Shown: positions 7,660 through 16,103 of the stretch, in pieces
Layout: each line of letters begins with the position of its first letter
How positions within the stretch are numbered: position 1 is the first letter of the stretch
Assembly (NCBI GenBank): GCA_026415035.1
Contig: JAOAHX010000009.1
Location: 1 to 64,000 of the forward strand
DNA length: 64,000 bases
Origin: Thermodesulfobacteriota bacterium
GTDB taxonomy: Bacteria; Desulfobacterota; BSN033; UBA1163
Reading direction: 5' to 3'
Notes under the pieces: generated by a model
What the model was told of the DNA's origin: nothing
The model's database searches: none
The model's input: only the letters and a program-made list of their open reading frames with translations
Program-made: the position numbers and the translations under genes

Positions 7660-8823
7660 ATGAATCGATGCTTCACCCCGATCTTCCTTCTCTTCCTCTT
7701 GGTCTTGGCCGTGGGGCCGGGGCTGGCCTCCTCTCAGGACCCCCTCAAGGTGGGGGCGATGATCCCCTTTGCGGGCCGTTGGGGCGATTCTGGAAGAGAG
7801 TTCGCCAGGGGGCTTCTCGATGCCAGCAAGTGGATCAACCAGAAAGGGGGCATCTACGGGAAAAAACTGGAAATCCTCTTGATCGACGACTCCTCCCACC
7901 CGGCCGAGTTCCTCGCCGCCTTTCGAAAATTGAACGAGGCCGATCGGGTTTCGATGCTCTACCTGTATTCCCCTGAGACGGGATGGGCCCTTCTTCCCCA
8001 CCTCCATTACCACCGGCTTCCCACGCTGACGAGCTCCTTCCCGCTCCAACTCGCCGATTCCACGAAGATCGCCTACCTCTTTTCGACCTTGCCCACCCCC
8101 CTTGACCTCGCCAAGATCGCTATGAAATTCATCTCGGACCGATCCGACCTCAAAATGAGGAGGCCAAAGGTCACCTTCGTGATGTTCTCCGATCCGACCG
8201 TCCAATACTTCCTCGATGGGGCCAAGGCCTATGCGAAGGGACTGGGCCTGGAGATCGGCCCGGATCTCTTCGTTCCGGACCTCCCCTCTCTGAGATCTTC
8301 GGCCCTCTATCCTCCGCTTCTCACCTTTCAACCGGACTTTGCCTACCTCCACATGACCCCCAAGGAGGCCTTCCTCTTTCTTCAGGAGGTCAAGAGATCC
8401 GAGCTGAAAACGCGTTGGATCTGCAGCATGAGGGCCTTCGATGAAACGCTCTCCCCGATCGACGGAATCCTGGGCGTCCAGCCCATCGCCCCTTTTGGAG
8501 AAGAGGTCCCCGGGATGGCCGAGATCAAAGAGGCCCATCAGAAATGGCATCCCTACGACACCCATACCCTTGCCTATGTGGAGGGTTGGGCGACCGCAAA
8601 AGTCATGGCCGAAGGGCTCGGCCGATCCCTCCAGGGACAAGGGCTTCAGAGGGAGAAGGTGAGGCTCGCCTTGGAGGGATTTCAGAACGTCGTCTTCGGC
8701 GGCCTCATTCCTCCCATCACCTATACGGCCAGGGACCATCGGCCCAGTGTGGAATCCCGGATCTTCATCGTCAGGGAGGAAAAGCTCCTCCGACATTCGG
8801 GCTTTCTTTCGGTCGGAAGGTAG
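7660..8823 (+). CDS. Periplasmic amino-acid/organic-acid binding protein (LivK-like), no adjacent permease
   Basis: A 387-residue type I periplasmic binding protein. A signal peptide is clear: MNRCF, a hydrophobic stretch of about 15 residues, then a cleavage-like 'GLASSQ'. The mature part starts 'DPLKVGAMIPFAGRWGDSGREFARGLLDASKWIN', typical of the Leu/Ile/Val binding fold. Unlike the two others in this window it is not followed by liv permease genes; a histidine kinase gene begins 12 bp later. It may deliver ligand to one of the neighbouring transporters or serve in ligand sensing. Ligand unknown. Confidence 0.85.
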   Translation: MNRCFTPIFLLFLLVLAVGPGLASSQDPLKVGAMIPFAGRWGDSGREFARGLLDASKWINQKGGIYGKKLEILLIDDSSHPAEFLAAFRKLNEADRVSMLYLYSPETGWALLPHLHYHRLPTLTSSFPLQLADSTKIAYLFSTLPTPLDLAKIAMKFISDRSDLKMRRPKVTFVMFSDPTVQYFLDGAKAYAKGLGLEIGPDLFVPDLPSLRSSALYPPLLTFQPDFAYLHMTPKEAFLFLQEVKRSELKTRWICSMRAFDETLSPIDGILGVQPIAPFGEEVPGMAEIKEAHQKWHPYDTHTLAYVEGWATAKVMAEGLGRSLQGQGLQREKVRLALEGFQNVVFGGLIPPITYTARDHRPSVESRIFIVREEKLLRHSGFLSVGR

Positions 8824-8835
8824 GCCTTCTTCTCC

Positions 8836-10398
8836 TTGACCGACCCGAGGGAACGTGATACATTTCCAGGCGTGAATCTCCACGAAATCCTGAGTAAATA
8901 TCGAAACCGGATGGTGGAGGAATGGGTCCATCGCCTCCACACGGAGGTGAGCGACCGCTATCGGGGCCGACCCCTCGATGAGCTCTTCTATACCGTCTCC
9001 ATGGCCAACGAGGCAAACTTCGCCGTCCTCATCCACAGTGACTTTTCAAAAATCAATCAACACATCCAGTTTATCACCAACCTGAGGTTGGAGGGAGGGT
9101 TCTCTCTCTCTGAGGTCCAGAACGCCTACGAGCTCTACCGCACCGTCCTCCTCCCGATCCTCCCCAATGAATTGGATGGGAAAGACCTCCATCATGCCCT
9201 CAAACGGTTGAACGAGACGCTCTTCTACACCATCACCAAGTTCAGCAACTACTTCCAGGCGCTCCACGAAAAACACCTCCGGGAGTATGCCAAGAACCTG
9301 GAGGGAGAGGTGGAGAATCGGACAAGGCAGCTGGCCGAGTCCGAATCGAAATACCGGGTCCTCGTGGAAGAGATCAATGACGGATATTTTGTCAATCAGA
9401 AGGGTCGGATCGTCTTTGCCAACCCCGCCTTCTGCGATCTCCATGGCTATACCTATGAGGAGATGTTAGGGAAACCCTACGAGGAACTCATCGCCCCCGA
9501 ATCGCTCCCCTTCGTCCGGAGGCTTTACGAAGACCGGATGGCCGGGGTCGATACGAAGGATCTTTATATCTATTTTCGTCGCCACAAAAATGGCAGCCTC
9601 TTCCCCACGGAAAACAAGGTGAAACGGATCCTCTTTCAGGGGGAGGTGGCCATCGCAGGGATCTGCCGGGATATCACCGAGAGGATCGAGGCGGAAAAAC
9701 GGATGCGGGAGTCGGAACGGCTCGCCCACATCGGCCAACTCACCACCTCTCTGGCCCACGAGATCCGCAATCCCCTCTCGTCGGTGAAGATGAACAGCCA
9801 GATCATCTTGAAGAACATGGCCTTCGACGGAAACGACAAGAGGCGGATGGAGATCATCGTCCACGAGATCTCGAGGTTGGAGAGGATCCTCGACGAAATG
9901 CTCGATTTCGCACGGCCCATCAAGTTGAAACTCGAACCCGTTCGCCTCCCTTCCATCCTGGAAAGCTCCCTCGAAATCATGGAGGCCAAGATCAAGGAGA
10001 AGGGGCTTCTCGTCCAAAAACGATGGGATGAGGATCTGCCCCCTCTGCCCTTGGATCCCGAGAAGATGGTTCAGGCCCTCTTCAACGTCCTTTTGAACGC
10101 GGTGGAAGCCGTTCCGGAAGGAGGCTGGATCGAGGTCGTGGCCCACCCCACCGAACCAGAGGGGTCCTTCGTCCAGATCGAGGTGAACGACAACGGCCCG
10201 GGGATCTGTCCCGAGGACCTCCCCTTCATCTTCGATCCCTTCTTCAGCAAAAAGAAGAAGGGAACCGGTCTCGGCCTGTGGAATGTCAAAAAGATTATGG
10301 AGGCTCACGGAGGGTCGGCTGTCGTGGTCCCCCGATCCCCTCATGGGACGAGCGTTCGGCTCCACCTCCCCGTCCTCCCGGCGAGGAGACAGCCATGA
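8836..10398 (+). CDS. Soluble PAS-domain sensor histidine kinase
   Basis: 520 residues from TTG 8836; GTG 8872, twelve codons later, is an alternative and neither has a strong ribosome site. Residues ~13-150 are helical and resemble an RsbRD-type N-terminal sensor domain, followed by a short coiled coil, a PAS domain (~168-280), a HisKA domain with phospho-acceptor H308 in 'LAHEIRNPLSS', and an ATPase domain with 'LLNAVEAVPEG', 'NDNGPGI' and 'GTGLGLWNVKKI'. No membrane segment is visible, so it is cytoplasmic and senses an internal signal. Its stop overlaps the ATG of the sigma-54 regulator gene (ATGA), so the two form a cotranslated pair. Confidence 0.9.
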   Translation: MTDPRERDTFPGVNLHEILSKYRNRMVEEWVHRLHTEVSDRYRGRPLDELFYTVSMANEANFAVLIHSDFSKINQHIQFITNLRLEGGFSLSEVQNAYELYRTVLLPILPNELDGKDLHHALKRLNETLFYTITKFSNYFQALHEKHLREYAKNLEGEVENRTRQLAESESKYRVLVEEINDGYFVNQKGRIVFANPAFCDLHGYTYEEMLGKPYEELIAPESLPFVRRLYEDRMAGVDTKDLYIYFRRHKNGSLFPTENKVKRILFQGEVAIAGICRDITERIEAEKRMRESERLAHIGQLTTSLAHEIRNPLSSVKMNSQIILKNMAFDGNDKRRMEIIVHEISRLERILDEMLDFARPIKLKLEPVRLPSILESSLEIMEAKIKEKGLLVQKRWDEDLPPLPLDPEKMVQALFNVLLNAVEAVPEGGWIEVVAHPTEPEGSFVQIEVNDNGPGICPEDLPFIFDPFFSKKKKGTGLGLWNVKKIMEAHGGSAVVVPRSPHGTSVRLHLPVLPARRQP

Positions 10399-11783
10399 TG
10401 GAAAAGAGAATCCTGATCATCGACGATGAGCGCCCCCTTCTGGAGACCCTCGATATGTTCCTCTCCGAAAAAGGGTACAGGGTCCGATGTGCGCCGGATG
10501 CCATGGAGGGGTTGCAGCAGTGTTCCCTCTTCGACCCCCATGTGATCATTCTCGATATTCGCCTTCCGGACATGAACGGTCTGGACCTGCTTCGGGAGAT
10601 GGTCCGGAAGGGGCGTAAAAATATCATCATCATCACCGCCTTCCACGACATGGATATCACCATCCAGGCGATGAAACTGGGGGCCTTCGACTATATTCCG
10701 AAACCGATTGATGTGGAGGAGTTGGAACGGACCATCTACAAGGCCTTCAAGGCCACCCTCCTCTCCGAGGAAGGTCAGGCCCTTCAGGTCGGCCCCCCGA
10801 TCTCCTTTGAGGAAGGAAAGATCGTCGGCAAAAGCAAGGCCATGAAGGACATCTTCAAGGCCATCGGCGTCCTCTCCGAAAACCGGGTGACCGTGCTCAT
10901 CTATGGCGAAACAGGAACCGGCAAAGAGCTGATCGCACGAGCCATCCACTGCAACAGTCCTTACCGAGACCATCCCTTTCAGGCGATCAACTGTTCAACG
11001 ATTGTCGGACCCCTCCTCGAGAGCGAACTCTTCGGCCATGAGAAAGGAGCCTTCACCGGGGCCTCCAGCTTGAAGAGGGGGAAATTTGAGCTGGCCGGCC
11101 AAGGGACCATCTTTCTCGATGAGGTGGAGGAGATCCCCCTGGAGCTCCAGGCGAAACTGCTGAGGTTCCTCCAGGAAAAGGAGTTCGAACGGTTGGGAGG
11201 AGAAAAGAGAATCCGATCCCACGCCAGGGTGATCGCGGCCACCAACCAAGACCTTGGTGAAATGGTGGAAAAGGGGACGTTCAGGGAGGACCTTTATTAC
11301 CGGCTCAAGGTGGCCACCATCAAGGTCCCGCCCTTGAGGGAGCGGAAGTCGGACCTCCCCCTTTTGGTGGAACATTTCTTGAAAAAGATCAACCGAGAAT
11401 TGCGAAAACAGATCAAACAGGTCGAAGGAGAAGCCCTCCGAAAGATGATGGATTATGACTGGCCGGGAAATGTGAGGGAACTGGAGAACGTCCTCGTCCA
11501 TGCGGCGATACAAACTCAGGGGGAGGTCATCCTCGAAGAATTCGTCACCCCTTTGCTGGGGCAGAAACCCACCCCTCAACCCAGACCCACCCCTGCCCTC
11601 CCAAAGGAAGTCAGCCTAAAAAGTCTCGAAAAGGATCTCATCATTAGGGTTCTCAACGAAACCCAGTGGCATTTCGGAAAAACCTGCGAGGTCCTCGGCA
11701 TTTCGAGACCCACCCTCCGGCAAAAGCTCAGGATTTACAATCTCACCAACGAACCCCGGATGAATTCCAAAGGCCACGGTTGA
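10395..11783 (+). CDS. Sigma-54-dependent response regulator (NtrC family)
   Basis: 462 residues from ATG 10395, which overlaps the kinase stop. The receiver domain has acidic residues D11 and D54 (phosphorylation site) and the switch lysine in 'IPKPID'. The AAA+ domain has Walker A GETGTGKE (171-178), the sigma-54-contacting GAFTGA loop (218-223) and Walker B 'GTIFLDEVEE'. The C-terminal Fis-type HTH is 'HFGKTCEVLGISRPTLRQKLR'. The intact GAFTGA means it should activate sigma-54 promoters, and a matching candidate lies about 115 bp downstream (11897-11912), in front of the transporter operon. Confidence 0.95.
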   Translation: MMEKRILIIDDERPLLETLDMFLSEKGYRVRCAPDAMEGLQQCSLFDPHVIILDIRLPDMNGLDLLREMVRKGRKNIIIITAFHDMDITIQAMKLGAFDYIPKPIDVEELERTIYKAFKATLLSEEGQALQVGPPISFEEGKIVGKSKAMKDIFKAIGVLSENRVTVLIYGETGTGKELIARAIHCNSPYRDHPFQAINCSTIVGPLLESELFGHEKGAFTGASSLKRGKFELAGQGTIFLDEVEEIPLELQAKLLRFLQEKEFERLGGEKRIRSHARVIAATNQDLGEMVEKGTFREDLYYRLKVATIKVPPLRERKSDLPLLVEHFLKKINRELRKQIKQVEGEALRKMMDYDWPGNVRELENVLVHAAIQTQGEVILEEFVTPLLGQKPTPQPRPTPALPKEVSLKSLEKDLIIRVLNETQWHFGKTCEVLGISRPTLRQKLRIYNLTNEPRMNSKGHG

Positions 11784-11800
11784 TTGAAAAATTTTTTCAA
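11784..11800. promoter_or_regulatory. 17-bp palindrome, candidate activator binding site
   Basis: TTGAAAAATTTTTTCAA consists of two perfect 8-bp arms around one base, directly after the regulator stop. A further half-site TTTTTCAA occurs at 11814-11821. Its position, roughly 100 bp upstream of the sigma-54 candidate, is where NtrC-type enhancer sites usually lie. It could instead be an AT-rich weak terminator of the regulator gene. Confidence 0.4.
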
Positions 11801-11896
11801 AGGGTGGAAGAGCTTTTTCAACTCCAATGGGGCCGGCAGACCCGGGTTTGCCCCCCAATCCATCGACTTCCTTTCCGTTTCGACTTAAGCGATCAG

Positions 11897-11912
11897 CGGC
11901 ATACTTGTTGCA
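11897..11912 (+). promoter_or_regulatory. Candidate sigma-54 promoter for the first LIV transporter operon
   Basis: The sequence CGGCATACTTGTTGCA contains the obligatory GG (11898-11899) and GC (11910-11911) separated by exactly 10 bp, matching the -24/-12 consensus TGGCAC-N5-TTGCA at most positions. The adjacent upstream gene encodes a sigma-54 activator, which strengthens the call. The leader to the ATG at 12108 would be about 185 nt. Confidence 0.6.
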
Positions 11913-11978
11913 ATCCCTTAAACACCTTGGATGAGCTTCAACGGATGAGCTTCAACCCAAGCCCCCGAGGCGGCCTTC

Positions 11979-12007
11979 TTGACAAGGGAGGTCTCCTCTC
12001 GTATAGT
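11979..12007 (+). promoter_or_regulatory. Sigma-70-like promoter of the first LIV transporter operon
   Basis: TTGACA (11979-11984) and TATAGT (12002-12007) with a 17-bp spacer, close to consensus. The spacer holds GGAG-GT-CTCC, a short dyad that could bind a repressor. It lies downstream of the sigma-54 candidate, so the operon may have two start sites. Confidence 0.6.
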
Positions 12008-12107
12008 GAAGAAAAGAAGGTGAACGTCCGTTAACCACCTAAAAAAGGGGTTTCTTTCACCATAGGAAGGCAAGGGGGGATAAAACAAGGATTGAAAGGA
12101 GGTCGTT

Positions 12108-13370
12108 ATGAAAAAAGGATGGTGTTGTCTCTTGGCTTGTCTCGCCCTCTTACTCACATCTTCCCTTTCTCACGCCCAGAAACCCATCGTCTTAGGCGCT
12201 CCTCTTCCGGTAGCCTTTCTCTATGGCTGGACCGCGGAGAAGGGATTGAGATTGGCCGTCGAGGAGATCAATGCGGCCGGTGGCGTTACGGTGGGAAAGG
12301 AAAAGAGGCCATTCAAACTGGAGGTGATGGACACCCGAGACCTTGAGCCAGTCGTGCCCGTCAGCGATGCCCTCCTGGTCGTCGAGAAACTCATCCTTGA
12401 AAAGAACGCCGATTTCATCGTCGGTGGCCCGGCTCGTTCAGAGGCCGCCCTGGCCGCCATGGACCTGCTGGCGAAGTATAAGAAAGTGTCGATCCTCTCC
12501 ACCGGTGCCCTTACCCCGGCCTATCACAAAAGGGTCGGTGACGAGTACGATAAATTCAAATACTGCTTCAGGATCTCCGGGGAGGTGGGTTGGCTCGTGA
12601 CCGGCGAGTTCATCCCGAAATTGACCGCGATCAAAGAAAAGCACGGCTTGAACCGCCTCTTCATCATGGTTCAGGACGTGGCCCATGCCAGGGCAACCGG
12701 CGATCTCACGGCGAAGCTGGCCGGTGAAAAAGGGTGGGAGGTCGTTGGCAGGGAGATCTATCCCACCGGCACCACGGACTTCTCGGTCGGGTTGCTCAAG
12801 GCGAGACGGGAGAATGTCCAGGTCATCCTCATCGTCATGGACATGCCGGAAAGCTCGGTATTGCTCAAACAATGGTTCGATCTGAAGATCCCGGCCCTTC
12901 CCTTCGGGACGATCATCGCGGCGGCGGAGCAGCCCGGCTTCTGGAAGGCCACCGAAGGCAAGGGAGAGTTCTGCATGGCCAGCGTGGTGAACGCAGGCAA
13001 TGCCCCCTCCAATGCGACGCCTTGGACCATGAAATTTGTCGAAGCCTACACCAAAAAATATGGATTGGAGCCCGAAGGATACGGGGCCTCCTCCAGCTAT
13101 ATGGTCCCCTATGTGTTGAAAGACGCCATCGAAAGGGCGGGATCCCTCAAATCGGACGATATCGTTGCCGCCCTCGAGAAGACCGATCTGGAAGGAGTTT
13201 ACGGTCGAATCCGATTCAATCCTAAAAATCATCAGGTCATCCCCAGTGTGGACCCTAAGGAAGGCGCGGTGGGGACGATCTTCCAGTGGCAGGCCGGCAA
13301 AAGGGTGGTGGTCTTTCCGCCCAAGATCGCCATGGGCGAGATCAAGCTCCCCCCCTGGATGAAGAAATAA
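12108..13370 (+). CDS. ABC transporter substrate-binding protein (LivK-like)
   Basis: 420 residues with a signal peptide (KKGW, hydrophobic stretch, 'SLSHAQ' cleavage-like site) and a type I periplasmic-binding fold starting 'KPIVLGAPLPVAFLYGWTAEKGLRLAVEEINAAGG'. It captures an amphipathic amino acid or carboxylic acid in the periplasm for the permease encoded next. A ribosome site GAAAGGAGG precedes the ATG. First gene of the operon livK-livH-livM-livG-ligase-livF-nitroreductase. Confidence 0.92.
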   Translation: MKKGWCCLLACLALLLTSSLSHAQKPIVLGAPLPVAFLYGWTAEKGLRLAVEEINAAGGVTVGKEKRPFKLEVMDTRDLEPVVPVSDALLVVEKLILEKNADFIVGGPARSEAALAAMDLLAKYKKVSILSTGALTPAYHKRVGDEYDKFKYCFRISGEVGWLVTGEFIPKLTAIKEKHGLNRLFIMVQDVAHARATGDLTAKLAGEKGWEVVGREIYPTGTTDFSVGLLKARRENVQVILIVMDMPESSVLLKQWFDLKIPALPFGTIIAAAEQPGFWKATEGKGEFCMASVVNAGNAPSNATPWTMKFVEAYTKKYGLEPEGYGASSSYMVPYVLKDAIERAGSLKSDDIVAALEKTDLEGVYGRIRFNPKNHQVIPSVDPKEGAVGTIFQWQAGKRVVVFPPKIAMGEIKLPPWMKK

Positions 13371-13382
13371 GGGCGATCTTCC

Positions 13383-14249
13383 ATGGACATCCTGGTTTAC
13401 GGCATCATCAATAGCGTCTCCCTGGCGCTGATGGCCATTGGATTCACCTTCGTCTACGGCATCAGCCGTCTGCCCAACTTCGCCCACGGGGCCCTCTATG
13501 TGATCACCGGCTTCCTCGTCTGGAGCCTGGTCCATCTGCTCAAATTGAATTACATCCTCTCCATCCTTCTGGCCCTGTGCCTCATGGGCCTCGTGGGAGC
13601 TGCTATCTATCGGTTCGTCTTGATCCGGGTGAGGGGGATGGCCACCTCCGAAATCATCGCCACCTATGCCCTGGGGCTGGCTATCCTCGAATTTCTGCGC
13701 TGGAGGGGATTCAAGGGGATGACCTATACGCTTCCGGTCTTCATCGAAGGCAGCGTGACCATTGGCGCCATTCCCGTCGATCTTCAGCGCCTCCTCATCA
13801 TCGGGATCGGGATCGTCGTCGTCGGCCTGATGTGGCTTTTCACCCACTTCAACCGGACCGGCCTGGCGCTGAGGGGGATGGCCCAAGATGAACATGCCGC
13901 CATGATGCTCGGGATCGATTCAGACCGAATGGCGGTGATCGCCATGGCCTTGGGATCGATCCTCTCCGGGATCGCGGCCATCACCCTCCTCCCCCTTGGA
14001 AACATCGTCGTGGAGGCCGGATACAATGTGTTGATCCTCTCGATCGCCGTCTGTATCGTGGGAGGCCTGGGCAGTTGGGTCGGGGCCATCCTGGCCGCCT
14101 TCATGATCGGATTTCTCCAGATCATCACCGTGGCCTATATCCAGTCCCATTTCCATATGGTGGTGGCCATCTTGGCGATCATCATCACGTTGATCATCAG
14201 ACCCTCCGGGTTCTTCGGAAAGCAGAAGGAGCTGGAGGAACGGGTCTAA
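13383..14249 (+). CDS. livH: Branched-chain amino acid type ABC permease, LivH
   Basis: 288-residue inner-membrane protein with about eight hydrophobic segments. The start 'MDILVYGIINSVSLALMAIGFTFVYGISRLPNFAHGALYVITGF' is the LivH pattern, and it ends with the usual cytoplasmic 'IRPSGFFGK' tail. It pairs with LivM to form the transport channel. The gene lies 12 bp after the binding-protein gene in the same operon. Confidence 0.93.
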   Translation: MDILVYGIINSVSLALMAIGFTFVYGISRLPNFAHGALYVITGFLVWSLVHLLKLNYILSILLALCLMGLVGAAIYRFVLIRVRGMATSEIIATYALGLAILEFLRWRGFKGMTYTLPVFIEGSVTIGAIPVDLQRLLIIGIGIVVVGLMWLFTHFNRTGLALRGMAQDEHAAMMLGIDSDRMAVIAMALGSILSGIAAITLLPLGNIVVEAGYNVLILSIAVCIVGGLGSWVGAILAAFMIGFLQIITVAYIQSHFHMVVAILAIIITLIIRPSGFFGKQKELEERV

Positions 14250-14301
14250 ACCCTTTGACCGTCCAGAAGTCGAACGAAAAACCACAAAGGGAACTGCAAG
14301 G

Positions 14302-15309
14302 GTGATGGAGAGACGGAAGGAGAGATTAGATAGGGGAATCAAAGTCCGGACCGAGGGCATCTACGCCATCTCTTCCCTGGGGGAGATCAGTTATTTGGTC
14401 TTGCCGAGGCTGGCCTTGATCGTCGGCATCCTTCTCCTCCCGCTCTTGATGCCCTCCCTATACTGGAACCGGGTGATCTCCATCGTGGGGATCTATGGAC
14501 TTTTGGCCCTGGGCTTCGACTTTCTGGCCCACTATGTGGGGCTGGTGTCATTGGGAGGCTCCCTGTTCATCGGGGTGGGAGGATACCTTGCGGCCATTTT
14601 AAACAAATCGCTCGGCCTCCCTCCGCTGGTCACCCTTCCCCTGGCTACCCTCCTCGGAGCGGTGCTCTGCACCCTTCTGATCCTCCCTGCCCTCCCCCTG
14701 CGGGGCGTCTACTTTGCGATCGTCACCCTTATGTATCCCCTCATCATCTTCAGGATCATCGAGGCCCTCAACATCCTGGGGGGCACGGACGGGATCCTTG
14801 GCGTGGCCAGTTTCCCCAACCCCTGGTTAGAACAGTATCTCATCCTGATCGTGGTGATCGTCGCCCTCTTCGGATTGAGACGCCTGGTGAACGAGGACAT
14901 CGGTCTGGTCTTTCGTGGGATCAAAGACAACGATCAGGCGGTCAGGGCCTCGGGGCTGAGCATCACCTATTACAAGGCGGTGGCCGTCTTCATCACCTCC
15001 GTCTTGGGCTGTTTCGGAGGCGCTTACTTCGTCCATATCTACATGGTGGCCGGAATCTCCCTGTTCGCCCTCGACTACTCGGTCATTCCCATCGCCGCGA
15101 CGGTCATCGGCGGAGGAGGGACCCTGGTGGGTCCCCTTTTGGGGTGCTTCATCCTCGTTCCCATCTCCGAACTCCTCCGCGCCTTCGGCACCCTCCGGAT
15201 CGTCTTCTATTCCGTCATCCTGCTGGCCTTCATCCTGTTCCGGAGCGAGGGGTTCATGGTCTATGCGCAGCGGAAGTACCATCAATTCGAGAGGTGGGTC
15301 AAGGTATGA
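14302..15309 (+). CDS. livM: Branched-chain amino acid type ABC permease, LivM
   Basis: 335-residue multi-spanning permease with LivM hallmarks: 'YGLLALGFDFLAHYVGLVSLGGSLFIGVGGYLAAIL', 'RGVYFAIVTLMYPLIIFRI' and the cytoplasmic coupling loop 'VFRGIKDNDQAVRASGLSITYYK'. GTG 14302 is followed at once by ATG 14305, and either may initiate. The N-terminal ~25 residues are charged and lack a counterpart in shorter LivM proteins. The stop overlaps the livG start (ATGA). Confidence 0.92.
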   Translation: MMERRKERLDRGIKVRTEGIYAISSLGEISYLVLPRLALIVGILLLPLLMPSLYWNRVISIVGIYGLLALGFDFLAHYVGLVSLGGSLFIGVGGYLAAILNKSLGLPPLVTLPLATLLGAVLCTLLILPALPLRGVYFAIVTLMYPLIIFRIIEALNILGGTDGILGVASFPNPWLEQYLILIVVIVALFGLRRLVNEDIGLVFRGIKDNDQAVRASGLSITYYKAVAVFITSVLGCFGGAYFVHIYMVAGISLFALDYSVIPIAATVIGGGGTLVGPLLGCFILVPISELLRAFGTLRIVFYSVILLAFILFRSEGFMVYAQRKYHQFERWVKV

Positions 15310-16094
15310 ACGGTGAGCCGATCCTTCAGGTCACCAAGGTGTCGAAGTCCTTCGGCGGCATCCAGGCCGTGAGGGAGGTCAGCTTTCAAGTCCAGCCGGG
15401 AGAGGTTTTCGGGATCATCGGTCCCAATGGCTCCGGAAAGACGACCCTCATCAACTGCATCACCGGGTTCATCAAAATGGATTCTGGAAGGGTCCTCTTT
15501 AAAGGAAAGGACATCACCAATCGAGCGCCCGAAAAGATCGCCAATCTCGGTCTGACCCGGACCTTCCAGATCATGAGGCCTTACTATAGCCTCCCGGCTT
15601 ATAAAAATTTGATCATCCCCCTCTTCTCCCCGAGGGCCCGGAAGACGGGGGGATGGCGGGGAGGCGGTAAACTCGGGGATCGGGCCACGGTCAGCATCGA
15701 CATCCTCGAAGAGATCGGATTCGAAAGGGACTCCTTCGTCCCGTATAAGCTGGCCTCCAACCTCCCCACGGGGTATCTCAAACGGCTCGAGCTGGCCCGA
15801 TGCCTCGCCCTGAAGCCCGATCTCATCCTCTGTGACGAGGTCTTCTCGGGGCTCAGCATGAGCGAAATCGCCAGCATGGTCCCCTTGATCGAAAAGTTGC
15901 AGATGGATGGGATCACCCTCGTGATGATCGAGCACCGCTTGCGAGAGCTCTTTCGGGTGGCCAACCGGGTCATGGTCCTCAACTTCGGGGAGAAGTTGAC
16001 CGAAGGGGTGCCGGATGAGGTGATGGCCGACGAAAGGGTGAAAGAGGCCTATTTAGGTTCGGAAAAACTCCTCGATTATAAGTTCGAGGCCTGA
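15306..16094 (+). CDS. livG: ABC transporter ATP-binding protein, LivG
   Basis: 262 residues from ATG 15306, which overlaps the livM stop by 4 bp. Walker A is 'GPNGSGKTT', the signature helix region reads 'LPTGYLKRLELARCLAL', and Walker B is 'LILCDEVFSG'. The signature starts LPTGYLK rather than LSGGQ, typical of divergent LivG. It powers the LivHM channel together with LivF at 17765. Confidence 0.92.
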   Translation: MNGEPILQVTKVSKSFGGIQAVREVSFQVQPGEVFGIIGPNGSGKTTLINCITGFIKMDSGRVLFKGKDITNRAPEKIANLGLTRTFQIMRPYYSLPAYKNLIIPLFSPRARKTGGWRGGGKLGDRATVSIDILEEIGFERDSFVPYKLASNLPTGYLKRLELARCLALKPDLILCDEVFSGLSMSEIASMVPLIEKLQMDGITLVMIEHRLRELFRVANRVMVLNFGEKLTEGVPDEVMADERVKEAYLGSEKLLDYKFEA

Positions 16095-16103
16095 TCGAAA
16101 CCC

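Larger units (their letters stand above)
11784..12107 (+). other. Intergenic region controlling the first transporter operon
   Basis: These 324 bp without a gene hold, in order, the palindrome at 11784, the sigma-54 candidate at 11897, a sigma-70 candidate at 11979, and an interrupted inverted repeat GGTGAACG-TC-CGTTAACC (12019-12036) just after the second promoter's start site that could be an operator. A GGAGG ribosome site lies close to the ATG at 12108. No small reading frame is convincing. Confidence 0.5.
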
